Assembly (NCBI RefSeq): GCF_030764225.1
Contig: NZ_JASAXH010000008.1
Strand: one strand, 5' to 3'
DNA from: Phocoenobacter atlanticus
Lineage (GTDB): Bacteria; Pseudomonadota; Gammaproteobacteria; Enterobacterales; Pasteurellaceae
DNA length: 64,000 bases
Shown: positions 37,216 to 46,482 of the stretch, piece by piece
Numbering within the stretch: the stretch's first letter is position 1
Layout of the letters: each line of letters begins with the position of its first letter
Notes under the pieces: model-generated
The model's input: the letters and a program-made list of their open reading frames with translations, nothing else
The model's database searches: none
What the model was told of the DNA's origin: nothing
Made by a program: the position numbers and the translations under genes

Positions 37216-37941
37216 GTGAAAGAGCAAGATAATTTTATTATTTATAATACCGAAGATGGTAAAGTTAATGTGGCTTTATATGCAAAAGATGGTGATATTT
37301 GGTTAAGCCAAAATCAGCTTGCAGAACTTTTTTCCACCTCTAAACAAAATATTGGGCAACATATAAATAATATATTATTAGACAATGAGTTAGATAAAAA
37401 ATCAGTAGTAAAGAATTACTTTACTACTGTTTGATAAAACAGATAAAGCGACACAAATGTTTTTTGCAGACACACAAAATAAGCTATTGTTTGCTGTAAC
37501 GAAAAAAACAGCAGCTGAGCTTATTGTTGAACGAGCTGATGCAACTAAACCTAATATGGAACTCACAACTTGGAAAGGCAGTATTGTACGTAAACAAGAT
37601 ATTTTTATTGCTAAAAACTATTTAACTGAGGATGAAATAGATTCACTTAATCGTTTAGTTGTTATCTTTTTAGATAATGGCAGAATTAAGAATTAAGAGT
37701 TAAAAGTCATAAAGATATTACAATACAATTTTGGCAAGATAATGTTGATAAAATTTTGTTGTTCAATGATCGTCCATTATTATCAGGAAAAGGTTCTATA
37801 TCCCATAAAAATATGGAAATTCGTATTCGACAAGTTTATGCAGATTTTGATAACCGTCGTAAACAATATGAAGCACAACTAGCCGATGAAGATGATTTAA
37901 AAATCATTGAAAATGCTATTAAAAAAGTGAAAAATCGTTAA
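37216..37941 (+). pseudogene. Decayed RhuM-family gene
   Basis: Fragments of one RhuM-family protein in three pieces. The N-terminal part (37216-37434, GTG start) has the IYNTEDGKVNVALYAKDGDIWLSQNQLA pattern. After a frame change near 37433 comes the C-terminal core (MFFADTQNKLLFAVTKKTAAEL to LNRLVVIF). After a second break near 37690-37710, where AATTAAG is duplicated, the tail runs from 37756 to 37941. Compared with the intact paralogue next door, about 115 residues (around 70-190) are missing, so this is a deletion plus frameshifts, not a sequencing slip. Confidence 0.85.
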
Positions 37942-37968
37942 TTAAGGGCTAAAAAATTAGGAATAAAA

Positions 37969-38982
37969 ATGACAACAACAGTAGCAAATAATTTCAATAA
38001 CTTTCTACTTTACACGGCACCAAATGGTACAGTAAAAGTAGATGTTATTTTACAAGATGAAACCGTATGGCTAACACAAAAAGCAATGGCAAATTTATTT
38101 AACGTTGATGTTCGTACTATCAATCATCACTTAAATAATATTTATAAATCCAGTGAGTTAGATGAAAAAGCAACTATCCAATATTTTCGGATAGTTCAAA
38201 AAGAGGGTAATCGCCAAGTAACCAGAGATATTGCTCATTATAACCTAGACGCCATTATCTCAGTTGGTTATCGTGTAAATAGTGTGGAAGCAACTCAATT
38301 TCGTATTTGGGCAACAAAAACTCTTAAAGAATACTTACTTAAAGGTTTTGTAATCGATGATGAACGCCTAAAACAAGGCGAACAGTTTGGTAAAGACTAT
38401 TTTCGTGAATTGTTGGAACGAGTACGTTCTATTCGAGCCAGTGAACGCCGTATTTACCAACAAATTACCGATATTTTTGCGGAATGTTGTATTGATTATA
38501 ATCCTAAATCGACCACAACAAGACATTTTTACGCCACTGTACAAAATAAATTCCACTATGCGATTCACGGACAAACCGCCGCTGAATTGATTTATAAGAA
38601 AGCAGATGCCAATAAAAAATTTATGGGCTTACAAACGTGGAAAAATGCCCCAGCAGGACGAATTTTAAAATCAGATAGCGTGATTGCCAAAAATTATTTA
38701 TCCCCTGATGAAATTAAGCGTTTAGAGCGTACTATTTCTGGTTTTTTTGACTATATAGAACGCATTATTGAAACTCGTAATACCTTTACAATGAAAGCTT
38801 TTGCAGAAAGTGTAAATAAATTTCTTGATTTTAATGAATATAAAATTCTAGTGGATAATGGCAAAGTTTCAACGGAACAGGCGAGGCAGAAAGCCTTTAC
38901 GGAGTATGATAAATTTAATAAAACACAACGCATAGTTTCTGATTTTGATCGCTTGTTGGAAAGGGTTGAAGAGAGTAAATAA
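37969..38982 (+). CDS. RhuM family protein
   Basis: An intact 337-residue protein of the RhuM family, named after a Salmonella pathogenicity island 3 gene. The N-terminal half (about 14-130: LLYTAPNGTVKVDV, VWLTQKAMANLFNVDVRTINHHLNNI) looks like a DNA-binding HTH-containing domain. The middle (about 130-270: YLLKGFVIDDERLKQ, RIYQQITDIFAE, TAAEL) is family-specific. Biochemical role unknown; the family is common in accessory and defence-type islands. It follows a decayed paralogue by 27 bp, and the nearby antitoxin fragment suggests mobile-type origin. Confidence 0.85.
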   Translation: MTTTVANNFNNFLLYTAPNGTVKVDVILQDETVWLTQKAMANLFNVDVRTINHHLNNIYKSSELDEKATIQYFRIVQKEGNRQVTRDIAHYNLDAIISVGYRVNSVEATQFRIWATKTLKEYLLKGFVIDDERLKQGEQFGKDYFRELLERVRSIRASERRIYQQITDIFAECCIDYNPKSTTTRHFYATVQNKFHYAIHGQTAAELIYKKADANKKFMGLQTWKNAPAGRILKSDSVIAKNYLSPDEIKRLERTISGFFDYIERIIETRNTFTMKAFAESVNKFLDFNEYKILVDNGKVSTEQARQKAFTEYDKFNKTQRIVSDFDRLLERVEESK

Positions 38983-39512
38983 CCATAGATTTGAGTAGTA
39001 TCCATCAATAACCTGCCTTGTATTCGAGTTTGTAAACTAAAAGTTCAACTGTTCGGTTTTTTCGATGAAAATTATTCACGCCTACACTACAAAACGAGTT
39101 TTAACTCTAGAGACGTTCAAGCTGTAAATAACTTTATATTTTATGTTGCTAATATACTATAATTTTTTATATACAAGAGATATGACATATTAAACTCCCA
39201 TAAATACACTTAAAAATCAGCACACTATAAAAAAACAAAAAGGTATGAATAATGAATTTTTAGTATGATCTTACCCTGTGCTACTATCTTAAAATATATT
39301 TGTTTATCTTGACTAACCCTCTCTTAATCGTTACCATTTACGCAATTTTTTATTTGAGGAAACACATTTTGGACAGTCATAGGGACTTTTCTAGTCAATA
39401 TCATATCTCTTACCTAAACTAAATACACTTCGTCCAACTGCCTCAAGGCTTGCCGACGAGTGTCGGGTAAGTCTGTTCCATTCTATGTTCACTCCCCAAC
39501 AAGGAGTATGAA
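38983..39512 (+). other. 530-bp spacer before corA, with a hairpin leader
   Basis: No convincing gene. The left part (39020-39165) has an open stretch without start or recognised homology. Near corA, CTTGCCGAC (39449-39457) and GTCGGGTAAG (39462-39471) form a stem with a GAGT loop, one bulge and one G-U pair, followed by a pyrimidine-rich segment and AAGGAG before the ATG. The last 100 bases are richer in GC than the rest, suggesting a structured leader. No known riboswitch class was recognised. Confidence 0.5.
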
Positions 39513-40469
39513 ATGATTAAAGCTTTTGCATTAGAAAATAATAATTCTCGCTTAATTCGAGTAGATAATAATGATCAACATAATTTAAATAATGCGATTT
39601 GGATTGACTTGGTTGATCCGAGTGATGAAGAGCGTAGTGTACTTGAGCAAGGATTGTCACAAACTCTTGCTGAAGAGCGAGAACTGGAAGACTTAGAGGC
39701 TTCTGCTCGTTTTTTTGAAGATGAAGATGGTTTACACTTGCACTCCTTTTTCTATTGTTTAGATGAAGAAGATTATGCAGATATGGCAACCGTTGCATTT
39801 ACGCTTCGTGATGGTCGTTTGTTTACTTTGCGTGAACGTGAATTACCTGCTTTTCGTTTATATCGAATGCGTACTCGTACAGCAAAACTAACAGATGGTA
39901 ATGCCTACGAGTTATTATTAGATCTTTTTGAAACTAAAATTGAGCAACTTGCTGATGTGATTGAAGATATTTATGCTGATTTAGAAAAATTAAGCCGTGT
40001 CGTATTGGAAGGAACTCAAGGCGAAGATTTTGATGAGGCGTTATCTTCTCTAACAGAATTTGAAGATGCAAGCTCTAAAGTTCGTCTATGTTTAATGGAT
40101 ACACAACGAGCATTAAGTTTCTTGGTACGTAAAACCCGTTTACCTGAAAATCAATTAGAACAAGCTCGTGAAATTTTACGAGATATTGAATCACTACAAC
40201 CTCATAATGAATCACTTTTCCAAAAAGTAAACTTTTTAATGCAAGCTGCAATGGGTTTTATTAATATTGAACAGAACCGTATTATTAAACTCTTCTCTGT
40301 TGTGTCGGTAATGTTTTTACCGCCAACATTGGTTGCTTCTAACTATGGTATGAACTTTGCGAATATGCCTGAACTTAGCTTTGCTTATGGCTACCCTTTA
40401 GCAATTGGTTTAATGGTGATGGCAGCGGTTGCTCCTTATTGGTATTTTAAACATAAAGGTTGGTTATAA
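39513..40469 (+). CDS. corA: Magnesium/cobalt transporter CorA
   Basis: Pentameric inner-membrane Mg2+ channel. The 318-residue protein has a large acidic cytoplasmic domain (1-250) and two C-terminal TM helices (about 255-275 and 290-312), with the selectivity signature YGMNFANMPEL in between. Length equals E. coli CorA (316). Strong AAGGAG ribosome site. It has a long, structured leader region upstream. Confidence 0.98.
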   Translation: MIKAFALENNNSRLIRVDNNDQHNLNNAIWIDLVDPSDEERSVLEQGLSQTLAEERELEDLEASARFFEDEDGLHLHSFFYCLDEEDYADMATVAFTLRDGRLFTLRERELPAFRLYRMRTRTAKLTDGNAYELLLDLFETKIEQLADVIEDIYADLEKLSRVVLEGTQGEDFDEALSSLTEFEDASSKVRLCLMDTQRALSFLVRKTRLPENQLEQAREILRDIESLQPHNESLFQKVNFLMQAAMGFINIEQNRIIKLFSVVSVMFLPPTLVASNYGMNFANMPELSFAYGYPLAIGLMVMAAVAPYWYFKHKGWL

Positions 40470-40475
40470 TTTTAG

Positions 40476-40497
40476 TTTTGCGATCTTGATCGAGAAA
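40476..40497 (+). promoter_or_regulatory. CRP-S site of the comNOPQ-recC operon
   Basis: TGCGA-N6-TCGAG at 40479-40494 matches CRP-S (TGCGA-N6-TCGCA) at 9 of 10 positions, flanked by T-rich and A-rich ends. Its centre at 40486.5 predicts a class II start near 40528. A CRP-S site before comN is established in Haemophilus influenzae, where it needs both CRP and Sxy. Confidence 0.85.
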
Positions 40498-40529
40498 TTA
40501 ATTTAATATCATTTACTCTTTTTCAAAAC

Positions 40530-40566
40530 ATCCTAGTATTGTGTCTTCATAGTACTAGGATTTTTT
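40530..40566 (+). terminator. Terminator-like hairpin abutting the comN start codon
   Basis: ATCCTAGTA (40530-40538) pairs perfectly with TACTAGGAT (40553-40561), loop 14 nt, and is followed by TTTTTT that runs into the comN ATG at 40567. It can terminate corA transcripts. The comN Shine-Dalgarno AGGA (40557-40560) is in the 3' arm, paired with TCCT in the 5' arm. Confidence 0.8.
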
Positions 40567-41106
40567 ATGCCCAATATTTCGATTTTTAAAGCATTTACAT
40601 TAATAGAAACCTTAATCACCCTTACTATTTTAGTGATAGCACTCTATTTTCTTTCTCCCTCTATTTTCAAATTACAGGATAAAATGAAATTAGAGAGCGA
40701 ATTAACACAATTAAAATCCTTTGTTTATCAAGTACAAACAAAAGCACGTTACCATAAAAAACGCTATTCCTTATTAATCTCTCAAGACTTAAACCGCCAA
40801 AAATGGTGTGTAATTGCCATAAAGAAGAAAAGCAGAAGAAAAGTCAGATGTGATTGCCTTAATTTATCTAGTTGTGCAAAATTTAAAGAATATTTATTGT
40901 ATAACAACAGCTACCCAGAAACTCAAATAAAAAGTTCTCTGCTTTATCCTAAAAGCTTTATCAATATCGATGGTGTAGCTGCGACATCAGAATCAAAATG
41001 CTTAAATATTGCCATTAATCAACAAAGTGAAATTTTACAATTTCATCAATATGGAGTAATCAATGTTATTGCGAAGAATAAAACAAGTCAATGTCGCTTT
41101 CGTTAA
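40567..41106 (+). CDS. comN: Competence type IV prepilin-like protein ComN
   Basis: A 179-residue minor pseudopilin needed for DNA uptake. It has the type III signal with prepilin motif KAFTLIETL, cut after Ala instead of the usual Gly, then a hydrophobic helix (about 9-35). Only a few bases separate the T-tract from the ATG; the ribosome site AGGA has a 6-nt spacing. First gene of comNOPQ-recC, the order known from H. influenzae (HI0938-HI0942). Confidence 0.9.
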   Translation: MPNISIFKAFTLIETLITLTILVIALYFLSPSIFKLQDKMKLESELTQLKSFVYQVQTKARYHKKRYSLLISQDLNRQKWCVIAIKKKSRRKVRCDCLNLSSCAKFKEYLLYNNSYPETQIKSSLLYPKSFINIDGVAATSESKCLNIAINQQSEILQFHQYGVINVIAKNKTSQCRFR

Positions 41107-41764
41107 AACCATTCAAGCGGTCACATTAGTTGAGCTTTTAGCAAGTTTATCCCTTATGGTAATCTTAATTTTTGCTTTATCCAATTTCTATTCTGGTAGC
41201 TATAAAAATCAACATAAATTACAAACAACGCTCTCCTTACAGCAAAATGCTCAACAAATAATGCATTTTTTTAAACAACATATTCAACACATTTACTATC
41301 AAGGTATTGATCGAGAAAACAGTAATTATTTTGCTTTTACGCATAATAAAAGTTCTGTAGCAATAAAGCCTCAATGTTTAGTTTTTTTCTATGATATCAA
41401 TAGTGATGGTTGTGTAGGTAATCGAAAAAAGAAAAGTGCTTGCTTTGTTAAAGGAAAAAATAATACCAGTGATGTCGCAAAAGAAGTATTTGGATTTAAA
41501 GTCGATCATCAAGAACTGTATATTTATCAAGATAGTTCTATTAGTAAATGCTCACTCATACAATGTAAACAACTACTTGCTCAATGTGATCAAGGAAAAT
41601 GGGGGAAATTAACACAATACAATAACTATAAAATCTCTCAACTCTCTTTTTCTTGGTTGAAAGAGCATAAAGTAATGCAGGTTTTATTATCTTTAACTAA
41701 AAATAATCAAACTTATTCCACTCAATCTTATATTTATATTTTAAACAATGAAAAAATTATTTAA
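41063..41764 (+). CDS. comO: Competence pseudopilin-like protein ComO
   Basis: A 233-residue PilW-like pseudopilin with an unusual leader of about 19 residues before the processing motif QAVTLVELLASL (cleavage after Ala) and a long hydrophobic helix. The ATG follows GGAG with good spacing and overlaps comN by 44 bp. The globular part carries several Cys residues. It carries an imperfect uptake-signal core (TCAAGCGGT, 41114-41122). Confidence 0.88.
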   Translation: MLLRRIKQVNVAFVKTIQAVTLVELLASLSLMVILIFALSNFYSGSYKNQHKLQTTLSLQQNAQQIMHFFKQHIQHIYYQGIDRENSNYFAFTHNKSSVAIKPQCLVFFYDINSDGCVGNRKKKSACFVKGKNNTSDVAKEVFGFKVDHQELYIYQDSSISKCSLIQCKQLLAQCDQGKWGKLTQYNNYKISQLSFSWLKEHKVMQVLLSLTKNNQTYSTQSYIYILNNEKII

Positions 41765-42404
41765 TGCCTCAGTCGGGCTAGTTTCGATTATTTTATTAAT
41801 GGGTATTTTATCGGTAATTTTTTTAGCGAAAGATCGCTGGCTGAATACAGAAAAAATCACTCAATATTACTATTCTGATTATCTAACAAAAAAATTTCAA
41901 TTAGTGGATTATCTTCATCAAGATAAAAATGCGTTATGTAATTTATATAAAAAAGAAAAAGTAGAAATTGAAATAAGCGGTATGATTTATCAGCTTTTTT
42001 GCAAAAATATTAATATTTTCAAAATAGAACCCACTAAAAAGAAATATGTGCCTTTTAATGATATTCAGCAGTACCTTGATATTGAGCATTATCAAGAGCA
42101 AATTATTCATATTCAATCTTTAAAAGATTTACCCAAGACCTCAAGTCGTCATCCAAGTGTTGTAATTGCAGATAATGCAATTGATGAAAGTTTAAAAAAG
42201 AATTTTTACGGTATCATTATTACTGACTATCACTTTGATATTAAAGGTAAAAAATTCTATGGAAAATTATATTCTTCTTACGATAATGAGCGTGAAGAGC
42301 GTAACTTATCTTATAAAAAAAGTGTCATTAAATATTTAAAAAGTAAATATGGGGCTTGGTTTTATATCCCCAACTCACAAAATTTATTAAACGGAAAAAA
42401 ATAA
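41748..42404 (+). CDS. comP: Competence operon protein ComP
   Basis: A 218-residue protein of the DUF2572 type with an N-terminal hydrophobic helix (about 8-27) but no clear prepilin cleavage motif. It resembles PilX-like minor pilus components by position. It overlaps comO by 17 bp and comQ by one base. Its role in the uptake pseudopilus follows from the operon. Confidence 0.85.
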   Translation: MKKLFNASVGLVSIILLMGILSVIFLAKDRWLNTEKITQYYYSDYLTKKFQLVDYLHQDKNALCNLYKKEKVEIEISGMIYQLFCKNINIFKIEPTKKKYVPFNDIQQYLDIEHYQEQIIHIQSLKDLPKTSSRHPSVVIADNAIDESLKKNFYGIIITDYHFDIKGKKFYGKLYSSYDNEREERNLSYKKSVIKYLKSKYGAWFYIPNSQNLLNGKK

Positions 42405-42697
42405 TGCAACGTCAATTTAAAGCAGAAACTTTTATCAGCGTGATAGTTGCGATATTACTTTCCTCGATTATATTTTTAAGTTATAGCAAATGGCAAAAAC
42501 ACCAAAATAAAAAAGAAGTCTTAATTTATCAGCGTTTACAAGCAATGCAAATTGCAGAAAACCAACTTAGTTTAAAAATGGCTAAATTACCCTGCCAATC
42601 ATCAATCAAACAAAATGAGATCACTTTTATAGTAAATTGTCGTCATAATGAAATTAAAGTGACTTTTCCTCTAGGAGAATTTTATTTAAAACCTTGA
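42404..42697 (+). CDS. comQ: Competence operon protein ComQ
   Basis: A 97-residue minor pilin-like protein with an N-terminal KAETFISVIVAILL helix. The frame extends to 42356, but the ATG at 42404 overlaps the comP stop (TAATG) and starts the typical short basic leader, so it is chosen. It lies 52 bp before recC. Two cysteines in the C-terminal half may form a disulfide. Confidence 0.85.
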   Translation: MQRQFKAETFISVIVAILLSSIIFLSYSKWQKHQNKKEVLIYQRLQAMQIAENQLSLKMAKLPCQSSIKQNEITFIVNCRHNEIKVTFPLGEFYLKP

Positions 42698-42749
42698 AAC
42701 TCGTTGCAAGTTAGAGGAAAATCTCTCTAAATTCAACAGAGAGAATACA

Positions 42750-45700
42750 ATGTTTACGGTATATTATGCTAACCAGCTAAAAACTCACAAAGAGCTACTG
42801 CTAAAATTACTGAAAGTACAGCCTAATAATGATCCTTTTCAAGCAGAAATCATTTTAGTACAAAGTGGTGGAATGGCACAATGGTTGCAAATGGAAATTG
42901 CACAACAAGAGGGAATTGCTGCAAATTTTGAGTTTCCTTTTCCAACCAGTTTTTTATGGCAACAATACCGCACATTATTACCAACACTCCCGAAAGAGAA
43001 TATTTTTGCTCAAAAACTCACTGTATGGCAATTGATACAAATTATTCCTGACTTATTACACTATGAGGCGTTTAATTCATTACGTCTTTACTTAGGAGAA
43101 ATGCCTGAACAACAAAAGTATTATCAACTAGCGAAAGCAATTGCAGAATTATTTGATCAATACTTAGTTTATCGCCCTCATTGGCTAATTCACTGGGAAA
43201 ATAATCAAAATGAATTAGTGTTAAAGGAGATTTATCAACAAAGTGGTCATTTAACAGAAAGTATTAAAGCTCATATTGAAACAGAAGTTCAATGGCAAAG
43301 TATGTTATGGAATGCTCTGGTTGAAAAATTAAAAAAAGAGAGTAATACAGAAATTTTTAATACGTCACATCGGGCTTATTTCCAACAACATTTTTTTGAA
43401 AAATTGGAAAATTTAAATCAATTAGAACAGCAAAAATTACCAAAACGAGTATTTATTTTTGGTATTTCGTCGTTACCCCCTTCACAGTTAGTTACCTTAA
43501 AAAAATTAAGTGAATTCTGCGATATTCATCTTTTCTTTCTGAACCCAAGCCAGCATTATTGGGGTAATAGTTTAGAACAAAAAATGATCGATAAAATCAC
43601 ACTGTATAACGAAAAAATAACACAAGAAAATGATGATTATTCCCTTACTGCAAACCCATTACTGACCACTTGGGGAAAACAAGGGCGAGATTTTTTAAAT
43701 ACATTATTAGATTTTCAAGATAATGAAATCTCCGCCTATATTGAACCATTACAACATAAACAGCATTTACTGGCACAAATACAACAGAGTATTTTAGAGT
43801 TAAGTAATGAATTTGACTTTAATACTGATGAAAATGATCACTCATTACAAATCCATTCTTGCCATAGTCCATTGCGTGAAGTTGAGGTATTGCACGATCA
43901 ACTCCTTTATTTATTTGAACAAGATCCAACCCTTTGTCCAAAAGATATTCTGGTAATGTCACCAAACATCGATCTTTACGCACCTTATATTAGGGCAGTT
44001 TTTGAACGAAAAGATCCTTGTGCTATTCCTTATAGTGTTTCTGATCAACGCATTCAAGAAATTGATCCTATTATTAATAGTTTTCTGAACTTGCTTTCAA
44101 TGAGAGAAACAAAATTTAGTGCCGAACAAATTTTAGATCTATTAGATATTACCGCAATTCAGAAAAAGCATCATTTTGTCCCCTCTCAAATTGAACAATT
44201 ACGCAATTGGATTACTCAGGTTGGTATTCGAGCAGGTTTAAAATTAGAAAATCCACAATGGAAAAATTATAATTCGTGGGAAAATGGTCTCAATCGTTTA
44301 TTACTAGGTTGTGCCTTAAAAGAAGAAAATGGGATTTGGGAAGAAACCATCGCATTTAATGAAAGTTATGGTTTGAATGCTGAACTAAGCGGTCACTTAA
44401 ATGCATTTATTTGCAAAATTATGGATTGGGTTGATTTTATTCATCAATCGCATTCAATTCAACAATGGAAAATAAAACTGCTCCAATTGATTGATGATTT
44501 CTATTTAGAAGATGAAACCAATGCTTACAGTTTATTACAGTTACATAATGCCATAGATGAAATTGTCAAAAATATAACTGAGGGGCAATTTGATCATAAA
44601 ATTAATGATGAAATTATCATTAATCTACTTAATGAACAACTTGAAAATAATAAAAGTCATCTCAATTTCCTTGCTGGACGAGTCAATTTTGCGACTCTTT
44701 TACCAATGCGAGCAATTCCATTTAAAGTTGTTTGTTTGCTTGGAATGAATGAAAAAGATTTTCCTCGTCAATATAATATAAACAGTTTTGATTTAATGCA
44801 GTATGCACCACAAAAAGGTGATCGAGCGAAACGGGATGACGATCGTTACCTATTTTTAGAAGCTTTACTTTCAGCTCAGGATATTTTTTATATTAGTTAC
44901 GTTGGACAAAGTTTAACGAAAAATCAAACAGAGCTACCTTCTGTTTTGGTTTCTCAACTTTGTGATTATTTACCTAAAAATGGTGAAAAATCCTTTTTTG
45001 AGGAAAAGGTCATTCAACATTCAATGACGGCTTTTAGTCCAACTAATTTTATTCCAAATAGTCCTTATCAATCTTATGCAACAACGTGGTTAGAAACCCT
45101 TAACTCTCACCAATCTACTGGTGATTTCTTAACAAAACTTGAACATTATTCTGAAATTGACACTATTGAAATTGAAGATTTAATCCGTTTTATACAACAT
45201 CCTATTAAGTTTTTCTTTAACAATCATTTAGGTATTTATTTTTCTCAAAAAGAAAAACCTCTGGAAGATTCTGAGCCTTTTTCTCTATCACCATTAGAAA
45301 AATATCAATTTTTAGATCAGTTGCTTATCAACGAACAAGATCAATTTAATGATTTTTTTGAAAAAGAACAATATAAAGGGAAATTACCTGTTAATGCCTT
45401 TAAAGATGTCGCTCAACATAATTTAATTAATGAATTACAAACACTTTATAATGAAGTATATCCTTATACGAGACAAGACACTCAATATTTAACCTTTAAT
45501 TATCAAAGAGAAAACATCACGCTTTGTGGTAATTTAAATTATTATCCAGAGCATAATCAAGTTATTTTATACCGTGTAGGTAATTTACGAGATAAAGATA
45601 TTATCCAATGCTGGCTCTATCATCTACTGTTACAAATTCACTATCCAACTATCTCTATTTCACTATATTTTAAAAATAAAGACCAAACAGTAGGAAAACT

Positions 45701-46016
45701 AACCTTTGAAACCGTAGAAAAAGAAAATGCGACTCTACTACTAGAACAATATATTAATGATTATTTAATCTCTTTTAATGAGCTACAATGGGGTATTTAC
45801 CAAAACTTAGAGACTTTCTTTAAAAAACAACCAAAAGAAAATGATAATATTGATGACTTTATACAAGAACAGTTAGATCTTCTTATTCAAAAAGATCGAG
45901 AAAATATTTATTTACAACGAATTCTAAACCAAACAAGCGGTATCATTTGTCATAAAATTTGCAAAAAAACATTCGATTGGTTTGAATTAATGTGGGAAAA
46001 AAGAATTATCCAATAA
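42750..46016 (+). CDS. recC: Exodeoxyribonuclease V subunit RecC
   Basis: Chi-recognition subunit of RecBCD, used in double-strand-break repair and recombination. The 1088 residues follow the RecC pattern: MFTVYYANQLKTHKELLLKLL start, inactive helicase-like domains with QSGGMAQWL and a C-terminal inactive nuclease-like domain. Slightly shorter than E. coli RecC (1122). recB and recD are not in the window. Downstream of comQ as in H. influenzae, so it may be raised in competent cells. It carries a perfect uptake-signal core (45933-45941). Confidence 0.97.
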   Translation: MFTVYYANQLKTHKELLLKLLKVQPNNDPFQAEIILVQSGGMAQWLQMEIAQQEGIAANFEFPFPTSFLWQQYRTLLPTLPKENIFAQKLTVWQLIQIIPDLLHYEAFNSLRLYLGEMPEQQKYYQLAKAIAELFDQYLVYRPHWLIHWENNQNELVLKEIYQQSGHLTESIKAHIETEVQWQSMLWNALVEKLKKESNTEIFNTSHRAYFQQHFFEKLENLNQLEQQKLPKRVFIFGISSLPPSQLVTLKKLSEFCDIHLFFLNPSQHYWGNSLEQKMIDKITLYNEKITQENDDYSLTANPLLTTWGKQGRDFLNTLLDFQDNEISAYIEPLQHKQHLLAQIQQSILELSNEFDFNTDENDHSLQIHSCHSPLREVEVLHDQLLYLFEQDPTLCPKDILVMSPNIDLYAPYIRAVFERKDPCAIPYSVSDQRIQEIDPIINSFLNLLSMRETKFSAEQILDLLDITAIQKKHHFVPSQIEQLRNWITQVGIRAGLKLENPQWKNYNSWENGLNRLLLGCALKEENGIWEETIAFNESYGLNAELSGHLNAFICKIMDWVDFIHQSHSIQQWKIKLLQLIDDFYLEDETNAYSLLQLHNAIDEIVKNITEGQFDHKINDEIIINLLNEQLENNKSHLNFLAGRVNFATLLPMRAIPFKVVCLLGMNEKDFPRQYNINSFDLMQYAPQKGDRAKRDDDRYLFLEALLSAQDIFYISYVGQSLTKNQTELPSVLVSQLCDYLPKNGEKSFFEEKVIQHSMTAFSPTNFIPNSPYQSYATTWLETLNSHQSTGDFLTKLEHYSEIDTIEIEDLIRFIQHPIKFFFNNHLGIYFSQKEKPLEDSEPFSLSPLEKYQFLDQLLINEQDQFNDFFEKEQYKGKLPVNAFKDVAQHNLINELQTLYNEVYPYTRQDTQYLTFNYQRENITLCGNLNYYPEHNQVILYRVGNLRDKDIIQCWLYHLLLQIHYPTISISLYFKNKDQTVGKLTFETVEKENATLLLEQYINDYLISFNELQWGIYQNLETFFKKQPKENDNIDDFIQEQLDLLIQKDRENIYLQRILNQTSGIICHKICKKTFDWFELMWEKRIIQ

Positions 46017-46028
46017 GGTAAAAATAAA

Positions 46029-46448
46029 ATGTCAATTTGGAAAAAAGAACCAAATATTGAAGAGCTTAATCAACTTTGCAAAAATTGTGCGGTAGCTCAT
46101 TTAGGAGTAACCTTCAATGATTTTGGTAATAACTGGTTAAGTGCTAAATTAACAGTAGATCATCGAACTCTACAACCTTTTGGTTTACTACACGGGGGCA
46201 TTTCAGCATTTATTGCCGAGACGCTTGGCTCTGCTGCTTCGTTATTATGTTGCTCAGCAAATCAAATTCCAGTAGGTAAAAAATTAACAATTGAGCACTT
46301 AAAACCAATAAAAAGTGGTTATGTTAATGCGGTTGCTCGTCCAGTCAAGTTAGATGAGAATCAGCATATTTGGGAAATATCACAATACAATGAACAAAAA
46401 GAATGTTGTGCTATATCACAGCTTGTTGTTAAAATTATTGAAAAATAA
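46029..46448 (+). CDS. menI: Hotdog acyl-CoA thioesterase (YdiI/MenI-like)
   Basis: A 139-residue hotdog thioesterase with LHGGISAFIAETLGSAAS, where the Glu of AET is the catalytic residue of the YdiI/MenI family, and the EHLKPIKSG strand. In E. coli MenI hydrolyses 1,4-dihydroxy-2-naphthoyl-CoA in menaquinone synthesis; close relatives act on other acyl-CoAs, so the symbol is tentative. Twelve bp after recC and 34 bp before mrcB. Confidence 0.8.
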   Translation: MSIWKKEPNIEELNQLCKNCAVAHLGVTFNDFGNNWLSAKLTVDHRTLQPFGLLHGGISAFIAETLGSAASLLCCSANQIPVGKKLTIEHLKPIKSGYVNAVARPVKLDENQHIWEISQYNEQKECCAISQLVVKIIEK

Positions 46449-46482
46449 TGCCATTATTAGTGGATAAAATAGGAATAAGATA

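Noticed and set aside
39020..39165. Transposase remnant before corA
   Set aside because: A 46-codon open stretch vaguely recalls IS1595-type N-termini, but no terminal inverted repeats, start codon or catalytic motif were found.
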